Shown piece by piece: positions 33,441 through 41,895 of a stretch of DNA of 64,000 bases. The stretch's first letter is position 1. Every line of letters starts with the position of its first letter. Origin of the DNA: JBFLYZ01 sp040756415 (GTDB taxonomy: Bacteria; Bacteroidota; Bacteroidia; JADZBD01); contig JBFLYZ010000006.1 of the NCBI GenBank assembly GCA_040756415.1, positions 1-64,000 of the forward strand, given 5' to 3'. The position numbers and the translations under genes were made by a program. The notes under the pieces were generated by a model. It had not been told where the DNA came from, did not search any database, and was given only the letters and a program-made list of their open reading frames with translations.

Positions 33441-33811
33441 TGAGGTTTGTTCTCCTGCTTTTTATGCTCGTGTACGCGAGCCAAAGTAAGGCAGGCAACC
33501 ATCAAACAAGTGGCATGCGGGATACTGCATGCCACTTGTTTTTAGAAACTGATACGGTGATCGGTGAGATCTACGGGGGCGTGGCCAAGAAAAAATCGCT
33601 TGCGGCCCTGCTGGCCTTCCCCCTTTTTGGCGTTACGGGCATACACCGCGTTTACCTGGGCACGCAGCCCTATGTGCCTGTGGTATATATGGGTACCCTG
33701 GGCGGATTGCTGGTGCTGCCGACTATCGATTTTATTGCCATACTTGCCGCGGATAAAAGCACCTTCGAGAGCTTTCAAAACAATCCCCATGTGTTCATGT
33801 GGATAAAGTAA
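33440..33811 (+). CDS. TM2-domain protein
   Basis: 123 residues if read from the ATG overlapping the previous stop. The first 19 residues look like a signal peptide; the C-terminal half is a TM2 domain (two helices with GVTGIHRVYLG in the first and a conserved Asp in PTIDFIAIL in the second). A perfect terminator-like hairpin (33504-33541) lies inside the coding region between the two parts. A start at the GTG at about 33556, behind the hairpin, would keep the whole TM2 domain, so the true N-terminus is uncertain. Confidence 0.75.
   Translation: MRFVLLLFMLVYASQSKAGNHQTSGMRDTACHLFLETDTVIGEIYGGVAKKKSLAALLAFPLFGVTGIHRVYLGTQPYVPVVYMGTLGGLLVLPTIDFIAILAADKSTFESFQNNPHVFMWIK
33504..33541 (+). terminator. 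Terminator-like hairpin inside the TM2-domain frame
   Basis: Perfect 15-base arms 33504-33518 and 33527-33541 with an 8-base loop, followed by T residues. It has the form of an intrinsic terminator for the porin-like gene but falls within the next reading frame. Confidence 0.75.
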
Positions 33812-33884
33812 AAAAGCAAAACCTGCCTAACAGCCAAAAGGCAAGAAAGTCCGGCATCGCTCCAGGATCAAGATCAGCTATTGT

Positions 33885-35723
33885 TTATTCAACCGTAACC
33901 GATTTGGCCAGGTTACGCGGCTGGTCTACGTTGCAGCCGCGCATTACGGCTATGTGATACGAGAGCAGTTGCCAGGGAATGACGGAGACCAGGGGGGCCA
34001 GGATCTCGTCCGTTTCCGGGATCTCTATGGTATGATCGGCAATCTCTTTGACTACCGTATCGCCTTCGGTAACGATAGCGATGATCTTTCCTTTGCGCGC
34101 CTTTACCTCCTGTATATTACTGACCACTTTTTCGTACGAGCCGCCCTTTGTTGCGATCACGAATACGGGCATCTCTTCGTCAATAAGCGCAATGGGGCCG
34201 TGCTTCATCTCAGCGGCAGGATAGCCCTCGGCATGTATGTAGGAGATCTCTTTTAGCTTCAGCGCGCCTTCAAGGGCAACAGGGAAAGTATAGCCCCTTC
34301 CCAGGTAAAGAGCGTTAGTAGCATCTTTGTACAGGCTGGCCAGGTACTTTATCTTATCGTTCAGCCCCAGTACTTTCTCTACCTTGGAAGGTATGGCCTC
34401 CAGTTCGGTGAGCAGGGTATGAAAGCGCGAAGAGGAAATGCTGCCTTTGCGGTAAGCAATGCGCAGGGCCATCAGCGTAAGCACGGTCACCTGTGCGGTA
34501 AAGGCCTTGGTCGAGGCCACGCCAATTTCAGGGCCGGCATGGGTGTACGAGCCCGCGTGCGTGGCGCGGGCAATGGACGATCCCACCACGTTGCAGATGC
34601 CGATAATGGTGGCTCCTTTCGATTTGGCCAGCTCGATGGCCGCCAGCGTATCGGCCGTTTCGCCCGATTGTGAAATGGCAATGACCACATCATCCTCGTA
34701 GATCACCGGGTTGCGGTAGCGGAACTCGGAAGCATATTCCACCTCCACCGGTATACGGATGAGGTCCTCGAAGAGGTATTCTCCCACGAGCCCGGCATGC
34801 CAGGATGTGCCGCAGGCGATGAAAATGATACGCTTGGCGTTAAGAAATTTCTGCTCGTACTCGGTTATGCCGCCCAGGTTAACGATGGCTTTCTCGGAGC
34901 TCAGCCGGCCGCGCATGCTATCCTTGATAGAGCGGGGCTGCTCATAGATCTCCTTGAGCATGAAATGATCGAAGCCCCCTTTCTCGATGGCCTCGAGGTT
35001 CAGCTCCAGCTCGTGTATGTAAGGCGTTTTGGGCCTGTTCTTAATGGTCTTGATCTTCAGCTCGCCTTTGCGGGGAATGAAAGCGATCTCCTCATCCTCG
35101 AGGTACACCACGTTCTTGGTATACTCCACAATGGGAGTGGCATCCGAGGCTACAAAGAACTCATCGTCACCGATGCCGATCACCAGCGGGCTGCCTTTCT
35201 TGGCGGCTATGATCTCGTCCGGATTATCTTTCGCGATCACCACAATGGCGTAGGCGCCCACCACCTGGTTCAGGGCCAGCCTTACCGCCTCGCCCAAACG
35301 GACGTTCTCATTGAGCTTGATATCTTCAATAAGGTGGATCAGCACCTCGGTATCGGTCTCGCTCAGGAAAGAATGCCCCCTTTTTTTCAGCTCCGCCTTA
35401 ATGGCCGCATAGTTCTCGATGATCCCGTTGTGGATGATCACCATGTTCCTGGTTTCGGAATAGTGCGGGTGGGCGTTCACGTCATTGGGCACCCCGTGCG
35501 TGGCCCAGCGTGTATGGCCGATGCCGATGGTACCCTCAGTGGCCTGGGTGGAAATATGCTTTTCCAGGTCAGAGACCTTGCCGCGGCACTTGTATACCTT
35601 TAGTGATCCGTCAAGCAGGGCTACTCCCGCACTGTCGTAGCCGCGGTATTCCAGGCGATGCAATCCTTTTATCAGGATAGGATAAGCCTGTTTGTTGCCG
35701 ATGTATCCAACTATTCCGCACAT
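33885..35723 (-). CDS. glmS: Glutamine--fructose-6-phosphate aminotransferase
   Basis: 612 residues, usual length. Makes glucosamine 6-phosphate, the entry to peptidoglycan and lipid A sugars. N-terminal glutaminase with nucleophile C2 (MCGIVGYIG), then two SIS domains with CGTSWHAG and SQSGETADTLAA, and the terminal LAKSVTVE. It starts one base behind DUF4270 and closes the transcript that begins with the glycogen synthase-like gene. No glmS ribozyme-like leader is possible because the upstream gene abuts. Confidence 0.97.
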   Translation of the reverse strand: MCGIVGYIGNKQAYPILIKGLHRLEYRGYDSAGVALLDGSLKVYKCRGKVSDLEKHISTQATEGTIGIGHTRWATHGVPNDVNAHPHYSETRNMVIIHNGIIENYAAIKAELKKRGHSFLSETDTEVLIHLIEDIKLNENVRLGEAVRLALNQVVGAYAIVVIAKDNPDEIIAAKKGSPLVIGIGDDEFFVASDATPIVEYTKNVVYLEDEEIAFIPRKGELKIKTIKNRPKTPYIHELELNLEAIEKGGFDHFMLKEIYEQPRSIKDSMRGRLSSEKAIVNLGGITEYEQKFLNAKRIIFIACGTSWHAGLVGEYLFEDLIRIPVEVEYASEFRYRNPVIYEDDVVIAISQSGETADTLAAIELAKSKGATIIGICNVVGSSIARATHAGSYTHAGPEIGVASTKAFTAQVTVLTLMALRIAYRKGSISSSRFHTLLTELEAIPSKVEKVLGLNDKIKYLASLYKDATNALYLGRGYTFPVALEGALKLKEISYIHAEGYPAAEMKHGPIALIDEEMPVFVIATKGGSYEKVVSNIQEVKARKGKIIAIVTEGDTVVKEIADHTIEIPETDEILAPLVSVIPWQLLSYHIAVMRGCNVDQPRNLAKSVTVE

Positions 35724-35724
35724 G

Positions 35725-37068
35725 TTACTCTATTCTTGTATAGGTTAGTTTCAGCCGCATGTGGCTGGGATTGGTGGTATCGCCACCTTCCAGCACTACG
35801 CGGTTGGCATTGATCGATCGCCCCTGTATGACCAGATACAAGCCATGATTCTCAATGGTTCCGTTCATCAGGCCCTGTATATAACGGGCTATGTTAAAGC
35901 GGTACTCTTTGTTGGTGGCATCGTAAACGCCCCCGAAGTATGACGACCCTTCCAGCAGGTCGGGGATGATGACCTCCGAGCTGTCGCTGCCGGTGGCTAC
36001 CAGGATAAGGTTGGCCGGGGCCGGGTAATTATCGTTCAGCGCTGTCGTGCTTGCCTTAATGATCAGCTCGGCCTTGTTGATCGCCACGGTTCCCGAGTCG
36101 AGGTAGTTGCCGATGTAGGGAAGATTGATCTTGGTCCTCAGCCCGATGAGGCCCTGGATGAAGACCTGGCTGGATTGCACATCCCAGGCGCTTGCAAGCT
36201 GAGCAGCGATGGCGGGAGTGGCGGTAGAATAGTCGTGCGTATAATGGTTGAAACGTACCGCCCCGTTAAATGTGAATTGAAAGGATTTGGGCGTGCTGCT
36301 TTCGGTATAATAAAGGGTAAGGCCCGATACGGTGCTGCTCATGTGCAGCGAATAGATGGCGCGGTTGCCGGATGTGGGGGCGGGCGCTGCGGTGATATAC
36401 AAGCCCTTCAGGAAAGAAGTAAAGGCGGTGTTATCGGTATAATTGGACGTGGAGGCGGAAAGCAGGTAATTGCCGAAGCTTGCCGACAGCGGTATGCGTA
36501 TATGCGGAGCGAGCATGGTGCTTCCGATCTGGACGGAATCGGCCGTATTGGGCACCAGCGAATAATCGGCAAGGGGCGTGGGATTGAAGGCCAGCGTGCT
36601 GTTCGAAAAATAGCTTGAGTCGGACGAGAGGCCTTCGGTGATCTCGTAAACCCTGAAGGTGATGGGGTCATTGGTCCCGTAATAGCTTTTGGCGGCCAGC
36701 GTAAGCACGATGGAATCGAGCACGGGGGCCGTGCCGAAGCTGACATTGGAGGAGGGCAGCAGCAGTTGCGAGTAGACGGAGGCCACGGTTCTGCCGAACA
36801 CGGGATCGTCATAGTGTCCAACCTGATAGGATGAAAGCCCGGTGGTAACCTGCGAGTCCTCCGCGATCGTATGGGTGACCAGGCTGGTGGTGTCGCTGAA
36901 ACGCACGTGCAACTGATCGCCCGATACCAGGTCGAGGCCTATACCGGGATCATCTTTCTTGCACGATGACAAGGCCGCAGCGCTCAGAAGCACGGATAAA
37001 AATTTTGCGGAAAGTGGTTGAATCACTTTCCGCAAACGTAAAAACGCGGGAATTATTTTAAGGAGCAT
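35725..37068 (-). CDS. DUF4270 lipoprotein
   Basis: 447 residues from the ATG at 37068. A lipobox ALSSC lies at about residue 36, followed by KKDDPGIGLDL. The mature part is beta-rich with DUF4270 features. The N-terminus is long for a lipoprotein signal; a TTG at 37035 would give a more typical 25-residue signal (MRKVIQ...). A perfect hairpin (37004-37036) covers this spot. The family is widespread in Bacteroidota beside glmS and has no settled function. Confidence 0.85.
   Translation of the reverse strand: MLLKIIPAFLRLRKVIQPLSAKFLSVLLSAAALSSCKKDDPGIGLDLVSGDQLHVRFSDTTSLVTHTIAEDSQVTTGLSSYQVGHYDDPVFGRTVASVYSQLLLPSSNVSFGTAPVLDSIVLTLAAKSYYGTNDPITFRVYEITEGLSSDSSYFSNSTLAFNPTPLADYSLVPNTADSVQIGSTMLAPHIRIPLSASFGNYLLSASTSNYTDNTAFTSFLKGLYITAAPAPTSGNRAIYSLHMSSTVSGLTLYYTESSTPKSFQFTFNGAVRFNHYTHDYSTATPAIAAQLASAWDVQSSQVFIQGLIGLRTKINLPYIGNYLDSGTVAINKAELIIKASTTALNDNYPAPANLILVATGSDSSEVIIPDLLEGSSYFGGVYDATNKEYRFNIARYIQGLMNGTIENHGLYLVIQGRSINANRVVLEGGDTTNPSHMRLKLTYTRIE
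37004..37036 (-). terminator. Terminator-like hairpin at the 5' end of the DUF4270 gene
   Basis: Perfect 13-base arms 37004-37016 and 37024-37036, 7-base loop, followed on the minus strand by ATTTTTATC. It could stop transcription after the glycogen synthase-like gene or affect initiation of the DUF4270 frame. Confidence 0.6.
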
Positions 37069-37073
37069 AAGTT

Positions 37074-37898
37074 CTAGTCAGCGAACTCAGGCTCCAATTC
37101 TAAGACCTGGTCGTAAAAATCAGAATAGGCATCAATATATTCCTCTGGCTTCTGGTATTCCAGCACGGGTTTTCCTGATTTTTTGATGTGTTTCTCCACA
37201 TCCGGGCTGATCTTGGGCGAAGCCTTGATCACGGCATCGGAGAAATTGATGGCGGTCTTTGAGATGTTCACGAAGTTCGGGGTCTTGAGCAGCTCCACAT
37301 CGCTCTTCTCGATGCCTTCCCAGGTAGCCTTCCTGGCCATGTTCTTATCGAGCGCGCCCGAAAAATCATCGTTATATACGGAATAGACCACGCGTGTTTC
37401 AGCAAACAGGGGATTGTCGCGGAAAGAGCGCTTCAGGTACATAGGCATCATCCCGGTGAACCAGCCGTGGCAATGAACGATATCGGGCGCCCATCCCAGC
37501 TTCTTCACCGTTTCGATCACACCGCGGCAGAAAAAGATGCTGCGCTCATCGTTATCGGCAAAAGGCTTGCCGTTCTTTTCCAGGGTCTCTTTGCGCTGGA
37601 AATAATCCTCGTTGTCGATGAAATACACCTGCATGCGTGCCGACTGGATAGAGGCTACCTTGATGATAAGCGGATGATCGCTGTCATCGATGATCAGGTT
37701 CATTCCCGAAAGCCGGATCACTTCATGCAACTGGTGCCTGCGCTCGTTGATGCAGCCGTAACGGGGCATGAAGGTTCGTATTTCTTTTCCTCTTTCCTGG
37801 ATTCCCTGCGGGAGATACCGTGAGATATGCCCCATCGGTGTTTCGTCAAGGTAGGGTGTGATGTCCTGCGAAACAAATAGAACTCTGGCTTTTTTCAT
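37074..37898 (-). CDS. Glycogen/starch synthase family protein, N-terminal domain only
   Basis: 274 residues from the ATG at 37898. Matches the N-terminal Rossmann domain of GT5 synthases: ARVLFVSQDITPY, GHISRYLPQGIQERG, and DIVHCHGWFTGMMPMYL, the acceptor-binding region. Full synthases reach about 480 residues, so the C-terminal nucleotide-sugar domain is missing; there is no sign of a frameshifted remainder before the next gene. Such short forms recur beside DUF4270-glmS in Bacteroidota. Activity is uncertain without the second domain. Confidence 0.85.
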   Translation of the reverse strand: MKKARVLFVSQDITPYLDETPMGHISRYLPQGIQERGKEIRTFMPRYGCINERRHQLHEVIRLSGMNLIIDDSDHPLIIKVASIQSARMQVYFIDNEDYFQRKETLEKNGKPFADNDERSIFFCRGVIETVKKLGWAPDIVHCHGWFTGMMPMYLKRSFRDNPLFAETRVVYSVYNDDFSGALDKNMARKATWEGIEKSDVELLKTPNFVNISKTAINFSDAVIKASPKISPDVEKHIKKSGKPVLEYQKPEEYIDAYSDFYDQVLELEPEFAD

Positions 37899-37975
37899 GT
37901 ATATATTTAAATTGGTGTCCTGGTCAGCGGAGACGGGCTTTTTGAGGGTTTTTACCCGTATCCGAAAATAGTATG

Positions 37976-38007
37976 CAAAATTAAGAAAAAATCCCCGATA
38001 TTTCAAA
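37976..38007 (-). promoter_or_regulatory. Promoter for the glycogen synthase-like/DUF4270/glmS transcript
   Basis: On the minus strand TTTG (38004-38007), a 20-base spacer and TAATTTTG (37976-37983): a full consensus match. The predicted leader is about 70 bases. The -33 box is about 44 bases from the divergent panC start. Confidence 0.68.
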
Positions 38008-38050
38008 GTAATAGACGTAGTTTTATTGCGATTTTTCTATTCGGAGAACA

Positions 38051-38905
38051 ATGAGATTCTTTGAAAAAAAGGCTGATCTGCAAGCGTATTTAAGAGGGCA
38101 AAGGGCTGATAACAAGAGCATTGGTTTTGTGCCCACCATGGGGGCCCTGCACGATGGCCATATCCAGTTGGTCAAACGGGCCAGGGCGGAGAACAGCCTG
38201 GCGGTGGTAAGCATCTTTGTCAACCCCACACAGTTCAATAACCCAGAAGACCTTGAAAAATACCCCCGTATGGAGGAAGCGGACAAAATCCTGCTCATAC
38301 AGGCTGGCTGCGATGCACTGTTTATGCCGCCTGTATCTGAAATATACAGCCAGGCTGAGCTTGATCAGAACGGGCCGGGCATCGACCTGGGTGAACTCGA
38401 TAGGGTTATGGAAGGCCGGCACCGCCCCGGTCATTTTAAGGGAGTGGTGCAGGTGGTGAGCAAGCTCTTTGATATCGTACAGCCGCACAAGGCTTATTTC
38501 GGGGAGAAAGATTTTCAGCAATTGGCCGTGATCCGCGAACTGGTCAGGCAGACCGGGAGCCCCGTTGAGATAGTTGCCTGCCCGACCGTGCGCGAGGCTG
38601 ACGGGCTGGCCATGAGCTCGCGCAACATGCGCCTGAGCCCCGAAGAAAGAAAAGCAGCGCCCAGGATATCGGCCGTCTTGTTCCGGGTCAGGCAAATGGC
38701 CGAACGTGAAAGCTCCGTGAAAAAGCTGAAAGATTTTGCTGAAGCCGAGCTGCGCGCAGAACCTCTTTTTACGCTGGAATACTTTGAGATCGCTGACGCC
38801 ATTACGCTGCAGCCAATAACAAGCCTGCATGGGAGAGGGAATGCCGTAGCCTGCGTAGCCGTACGCCTGGGTAAGGTGCGGCTCATCGATAATGTGATCT
38901 TATAG
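38051..38905 (+). CDS. panC: Pantothenate synthetase
   Basis: 284 residues. Joins pantoate and beta-alanine with ATP to form pantothenate. Shows GFVPTMGALHDGHIQLV with the HxGH nucleotide site, SIFVNPTQFN, GEKDFQQL and the KMSKS-like DGLAMSSRN. It diverges from the glycogen synthase-like gene. The next gene of the pathway, panD, lies 2.6 kb away beyond an opposing T9SS gene whose end overlaps this one by six bases. Confidence 0.96.
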   Translation: MRFFEKKADLQAYLRGQRADNKSIGFVPTMGALHDGHIQLVKRARAENSLAVVSIFVNPTQFNNPEDLEKYPRMEEADKILLIQAGCDALFMPPVSEIYSQAELDQNGPGIDLGELDRVMEGRHRPGHFKGVVQVVSKLFDIVQPHKAYFGEKDFQQLAVIRELVRQTGSPVEIVACPTVREADGLAMSSRNMRLSPEERKAAPRISAVLFRVRQMAERESSVKKLKDFAEAELRAEPLFTLEYFEIADAITLQPITSLHGRGNAVACVAVRLGKVRLIDNVIL

Positions 38906-41392
38906 CAGCACCAGCTTGCCGCTGGCTTTTTTACCATCCGGCCGGCTCAGCAGGTAAAGATAAACACCGGCCGGCAGCCCGCTCCTTTCTATTTTCTTAC
39001 CCGCCTGGTCAATTTTCGTGGTCATCACTGCCTTTCCCTCCAGGTTATAAAGCGTCAGGCTTGCTCCCTCTGCGCCCCGTACAACGAAATGGTCGGCAAC
39101 CGGGTTGGGGCTGATCGTTATGCCAGAGTTAAGGGCAGCCGGGTCTCCGGAGCCAAGCAACTGGTCAATATCCATCTTCCACATACTGCGCCCATAGGTG
39201 GCCGCTATAAGGGTGCGCGTTCCGTTATGCAGCACCATATCGGTAACGGGCACCAGGGGCATGCCCGTGCCGGCAGCCTGCCAGTTGCCGCCCTGGTCGG
39301 TAGTGTAATAAACACCCATATCGGTAGCCACGAAAAGCGTGCTGGTGCTGTTCGGGTCAACGATCAGGTCGTTGCATGGGGCCTGGGGTAAATTCGAGCT
39401 GATGGCCGTCCAGGTGGCGCCATAGTTATTGGTCATGAACACATGCGGGTAGGGCTCGTCCCAGCGGAAGCCCGAAACGGTAACGTAAGCCCTGCCGGCC
39501 ACCAGGGGATCGGCCACCACGCGGGTGATCCACCTGTCGGGCAGGCCTGCGCTTACGTTGGTCCAGGTAGCACCGCTGTTGGTGGTTACCTGCACATTGC
39601 CGTCATCACATCCGGCCCAGATCACGTTGGTATCGGCATTGGAGCACGAGAGGGTGGTGATGGTATGGAAAACGAGGTTGCCGGTCTGTGTTCCCGCGGT
39701 AAGATTGGGGCTGATGGAAAACCAACCGCCATTACCATGAGCATACGATTTGTAAACGCGCACGTTCCCGTAGAAAACGGTTGAGGGGTTCTGAGGATTA
39801 TAAATAAGCGGGGTATTCCAGTTGCTGTTCTCGCTGGTATTGATGCCCGACATGCTGGTGCTCAGGTTGCCGTACTGGTACTCGTAGATCTGGTAGGATG
39901 GGTTCACCGGGTTCACCAGCACATAAAACCCATCGCCACCGAACAGGAACTGCCAGTCGTTCACGCCACCGGTGGGCGTATAGTTGGTGCCGTTATCCTG
40001 GGTGCCCCCGTAAAGGTTGCTGGGGTTCTGGTTGTCCACTTCGCAGGTATAGAACTGGGTGATGGGAATGTCCTGTGCGCTGGTCCAGCTAGAGCCGCCA
40101 TCATTGGATATGAATACCCCTCCGTCATTGCCCTCAACGACCAGGCTGGGATTGGCGGGATGAACATAGGTGATATGCTGGTCTACATGAAACGATGTAC
40201 CCACATCGTACCAGTTGGCGCCTCCATCGGAGCTTTTCCATAAGGAGAGGTCAGTGATGAAAACGGTATTGGGATCCGTGGGGTCGACCTTGACCCTGCC
40301 GAACCAGTAAAAGGCATTGGCCGATAAAGACCCTAAAAGGTAATTGTTGCCCGTAACGGCCGACCAGGAGGCTCCCCCGTTCGTTGTTTTATAACAGCCC
40401 AGGAAGCCGCCATATTCGCTGGCATAAACCGCATAGAGAACATTGGGATTGGATGCCGATATATCTATGCCAATGCGTCCTATATTGGGCGAGCTGGCCG
40501 GAAGCCCGCTGGTCAGCATGTTCCAGGTACTGCCGCCATCGGTGGATTTGTAGATAGCCGAACCCGTGCCGCCATACAGGTAATAGGTAGGCCTGCGTAT
40601 ACGGGTCCAGGTGCTGGCATAGACAATGTTCGGATTGGAAGGATCGATCACCACTTCCACCGCACCGGTAGAATCATTAACCGACAGCACATTGGTCCAG
40701 GTAAGTCCGCCATCCAGCGTGCGGTACAAGCCCCTGTTAGGCCCGTTGCTGAACAGATCGCCCATGGTGGCAACAAAAACCTTGTTGGGATTGGCGGGGT
40801 CGATAGCTATCCTCCCCGTATTGCGCGTAAGCTGAAGGCCCAGGCTGGTCCAGGTCTGGCCCGCATCGGTAGACTTATAAACACCCTGCCCGTCATAGGT
40901 CACTGAACCCCGGCCGTTATTGCACTCACCGGTACCCACGTAAATGATATTGGGGTTGGAAGGGGCAATGGCTATATCCCCGATGGAAAGCGAAGCATTC
41001 TGGTCAAAGATGGGATTCCAGGTAAGGCCCTGGTCGGTGCTTTTGAACACGCCACCGCTGGCCGCGCCCAGGTAAATGGTCTGCTGGTCGGAGGCGTGCA
41101 TCTCAATATCGGTCACCCTGCCGCCTATATTGGTAGGCCCCGCAAATTGCCAGCTTGCTGCGGAGGCCGAACGGCTTTCAGCGCGCAGGCTCATGGCGGA
41201 TTGAAGCGCCTCGGCATAAGCCTCGTAATTGATGCTGCCCTGCGGGTAAATGCGCTGGCTGATGAACCAGTCGTCCGATCGCTGCTGCGGCCGAGGTTCA
41301 GCGGGCCCTTTTCTTTTTACGGGAAGCCGCATTTCACCAAGCAGTACAAGTGCCAGTAGGGGTAAGGCGGCTAAGACGGGTAGCTTTTTCAT
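38900..41392 (-). CDS. T9SS-secreted BNR/sialidase-like repeat protein
   Basis: 830 residues from the ATG at 41392 (MKKLPVLAALPLLALVLLG). The body is built of repeated motifs of the VYKSTDAGQTWTSLG and AIYKSTDGGSTWNML type, at least ten BNR (Asp-box) blades as in VPS10/sortilin-like and photosystem-assembly-type propellers. The C-terminal 80 residues are a T9SS type A domain (GITISPNPVADHFVV, SGLPAGVYLYLL). Likely secreted to the surface; no catalytic residues of a true sialidase are evident. It lies antisense between panC and panD. Confidence 0.88.
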   Translation of the reverse strand: MKKLPVLAALPLLALVLLGEMRLPVKRKGPAEPRPQQRSDDWFISQRIYPQGSINYEAYAEALQSAMSLRAESRSASAASWQFAGPTNIGGRVTDIEMHASDQQTIYLGAASGGVFKSTDQGLTWNPIFDQNASLSIGDIAIAPSNPNIIYVGTGECNNGRGSVTYDGQGVYKSTDAGQTWTSLGLQLTRNTGRIAIDPANPNKVFVATMGDLFSNGPNRGLYRTLDGGLTWTNVLSVNDSTGAVEVVIDPSNPNIVYASTWTRIRRPTYYLYGGTGSAIYKSTDGGSTWNMLTSGLPASSPNIGRIGIDISASNPNVLYAVYASEYGGFLGCYKTTNGGASWSAVTGNNYLLGSLSANAFYWFGRVKVDPTDPNTVFITDLSLWKSSDGGANWYDVGTSFHVDQHITYVHPANPSLVVEGNDGGVFISNDGGSSWTSAQDIPITQFYTCEVDNQNPSNLYGGTQDNGTNYTPTGGVNDWQFLFGGDGFYVLVNPVNPSYQIYEYQYGNLSTSMSGINTSENSNWNTPLIYNPQNPSTVFYGNVRVYKSYAHGNGGWFSISPNLTAGTQTGNLVFHTITTLSCSNADTNVIWAGCDDGNVQVTTNSGATWTNVSAGLPDRWITRVVADPLVAGRAYVTVSGFRWDEPYPHVFMTNNYGATWTAISSNLPQAPCNDLIVDPNSTSTLFVATDMGVYYTTDQGGNWQAAGTGMPLVPVTDMVLHNGTRTLIAATYGRSMWKMDIDQLLGSGDPAALNSGITISPNPVADHFVVRGAEGASLTLYNLEGKAVMTTKIDQAGKKIERSGLPAGVYLYLLSRPDGKKASGKLVLL

Positions 41393-41524
41393 AAGGAATG
41401 TGTGTTTGATCAAAGATACCCCAAATCCCGTAAAGGCAAAAGCGCACGGATCTCCGGCCTTTTCTCGCAGGGGGAAGGGCGGTACCTGGCGCTGACCGAA
41501 TAAAAAAGCAGCGTATAAAATGCG

Positions 41525-41532
41525 TACTTTTG
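41525..41532 (+). promoter_or_regulatory. Promoter -7 box TACTTTTG next to the panD start
   Basis: Exact TAnnTTTG match, six bases before the ATG at 41539; a leaderless transcript is predicted. No TTTG -33 box at the usual distance. Confidence 0.4.
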
Positions 41533-41538
41533 CCGGCT

Positions 41539-41892
41539 ATGGAGATACAAGTTTTAAAATCGAAGATCCACCGCGTAACGATCACCGAGGCCGACCTGAA
41601 CTATATAGGCAGCATTACGATTGATGAGGACCTGATGGATGCTGCCAACCTGATCGAGAACGAGCAGGTTCATGTGCTGAACTACCGCAACGGGGAGCGC
41701 ATCATTACATACGTTATAAAAGGAAAGAGAGGATCAGGGGTCATTTGCATGAACGGCCCGGCCGCGCTCAAATTCGCGGTGGGCGATATCGTGCTGGTGC
41801 TGTCGTACGCCAATATGGATTTTGATAAGGCCAGGTCGTTCAGGCCGGCCATCGTTTTCCCCGACACCAAGACCAATAAGGTAAAATCCTGA
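41539..41892 (+). CDS. panD: Aspartate 1-decarboxylase
   Basis: 117 residues from the ATG at 41539. Makes beta-alanine for pantothenate. The self-cleavage site is G24-S25 in NYIGSITID (cleaved between Gly and Ser to form the pyruvoyl group), and YRNGERIITYVI and GDIVLVLSYA are conserved. It heads a plus-strand run panD, flippase-like, rfaE2-like, mannosyltransferase-like, radA, all overlapping or nearly touching. Confidence 0.96.
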   Translation: MEIQVLKSKIHRVTITEADLNYIGSITIDEDLMDAANLIENEQVHVLNYRNGERIITYVIKGKRGSGVICMNGPAALKFAVGDIVLVLSYANMDFDKARSFRPAIVFPDTKTNKVKS

Positions 41893-41895
41893 GGT

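Noticed and set aside
33840..33884. Terminator behind glmS
   Set aside because: I could not find a stem with a following T run on the minus strand in the short gap.
35029..35253. Short plus-strand frames across glmS
   Set aside because: Antisense shadows with no support.
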